In this document: positions 6,375 to 7,005 of the stretch, in pieces
Layout of the letters: the number at the start of each line of letters is the position of its first letter
Position numbering within the stretch: position 1 is the stretch's first letter
NCBI GenBank assembly: GCA_947178685.1
Contig: CAMWZE010000078.1
Coordinates: 1 to 7,005 of the forward strand
Length of the DNA: 7,005 bases
DNA from: an uncultured Porphyromonadaceae bacterium
GTDB lineage: Bacteria > Bacteroidota > Bacteroidia > Bacteroidales > Muribaculaceae
Reading direction: 5' to 3'
Notes under the pieces: model-generated
Told to the model about the DNA's origin: nothing
What the model saw: only the letters and a program-made list of their open reading frames with translations
Databases searched by the model: none
Translations under genes and position numbers: made by a program

Positions 6375-7005
6375 TCAGGAGGGTGAAACGGAACTTATCT
6401 CCATGATTCGGGCCTCGAAAAGCTCGTTGTCGACGAGGGATTTGTTCTTCACACGGGTTTTGTAGGTATTGATGGTGTGAATGGATTTATTGAGGAATCG
6501 GGCAATGCGTTCGCTGTCGGAGACACCGAGACGTATCAAGGCGAATATCCTCATCTCGGTAGTGAGAGTGTCTGACTGTTCCGGATATTTACGTTCCTCT
6601 TCCGGGAATAGATTGTTGTAGCGTTCTATAAAATTTGGAAAGATGCGGAGAAATGTTTTGTCAAACACATTAAACATATTGTTGCGCTCCTCCTTGATCA
6701 TGGTGTTTTTCAGGAAGAGTGGAACATCGTTATATTGACGTGCCGCAATCTTTACCGTCACAGTTTTATAGACGTGTTCGATCTTATCGATAAACTGAGC
6801 GCTCTGATAGAATGAATTTCCTATGTACTCATTTTTGATTTTATTCACTTCATGGAGCTGAGCGTTGACGCGGGTCAGGCTGTCGTTATGTTGCTCAATC
6901 AGGCGCTGTGCATCCTCGATTTTTCTTTTATGCTTGGCCACATTATATAATGCGTAGGCAAGAGCCATAAGAAGTGTAAGAATGATAAGACCACCTATGA
7001 GCATA
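6375..7005 (-). CDS. membrane-anchored HTH transcriptional regulator, DUF6377-like (3' part; cut by window edge)
   Basis: The visible 209-residue C-terminal part begins with a transmembrane helix (about 2-21, GGLIILTLLMALAYALY). A basic patch KHKRK (24-28) follows, which by the positive-inside rule places the rest in the cytoplasm. Residues 25-58 look like a coiled coil, and about 60-140 form a helical, aromatic-rich region. A helix-turn-helix of LuxR-like character lies at about 148-188: LTTEMRIFALIRLGVSDSERIARF, then KSIHTINTYKTRVKNKS as the recognition helix. This matches the C-terminus of Bacteroidota regulators (DUF6377 type) whose N-terminal sensor region is on the far side of the membrane and which usually exceed 500 residues. 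The sensor lies outside the window, so the Met at 7002-7004 is probably internal. The gene points the same way as the PUL and ends 172 bp before it, so it is the likely activator. It lacks a phospho-acceptor domain in the visible part. The exact family name is less certain than the general class. Confidence 0.82.
   Translation of the reverse strand, partial: MLIGGLIILTLLMALAYALYNVAKHKRKIEDAQRLIEQHNDSLTRVNAQLHEVNKIKNEYIGNSFYQSAQFIDKIEHVYKTVTVKIAARQYNDVPLFLKNTMIKEERNNMFNVFDKTFLRIFPNFIERYNNLFPEEERKYPEQSDTLTTEMRIFALIRLGVSDSERIARFLNKSIHTINTYKTRVKNKSLVDNELFEARIMEISSVSPS

Overview
The window looks like chromosomal DNA of a gut-type Bacteroidales bacterium (phylum Bacteroidota). The evidence is a SusC/SusD nutrient-uptake pair, signal peptides and a lipoprotein export-like sequence of Bacteroidota type, no Shine-Dalgarno sites before the genes, and a promoter matching the Bacteroidota sigma-A consensus (TTTG / TAnnTTTG). 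Base composition appears balanced by eye (not computed), which would suit Muribaculaceae or Prevotellaceae as well as Bacteroides. I cannot name a genus.

All five genes lie on the minus strand, so transcription runs from high to low coordinates. First comes the 3' part of a membrane-anchored regulator (6375-7005, cut by the window edge): a transmembrane helix, a probable coiled coil and a C-terminal helix-turn-helix. A 172-bp intergenic region follows (6203-6374), holding a good promoter at 6243-6274. Then comes a compact four-gene cluster with gaps of 5, 38 and 11 bp: a small lipocalin-like lipoprotein resembling the DUF5004 family (5684-6202), a secreted two-domain protein placed as a SusE/SusF-type glycan-binding protein (4524-5678), a SusC-type TonB-dependent transporter (1573-4485) and its SusD-type lipoprotein partner (17-1561). 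Only 16 bp remain after susD, so the cluster may continue beyond position 1.

This is best read as the uptake half of a polysaccharide utilization locus (PUL). SusD and the accessory binding proteins would capture a glycan or oligosaccharide at the cell surface, SusC would import it across the outer membrane using TonB energy, and the regulator would switch the operon on when ligand appears. No glycoside hydrolase, polysaccharide lyase, sulfatase, tRNA, rRNA, transposase or CRISPR array is visible, so the substrate cannot be deduced. The less ordinary points are the gene order (accessory genes before susC/susD), the accessory protein's Sec-type signal peptide without a lipobox, its unequal internal duplication and unrecognised C-terminal domain, and a cysteine-rich SusD.
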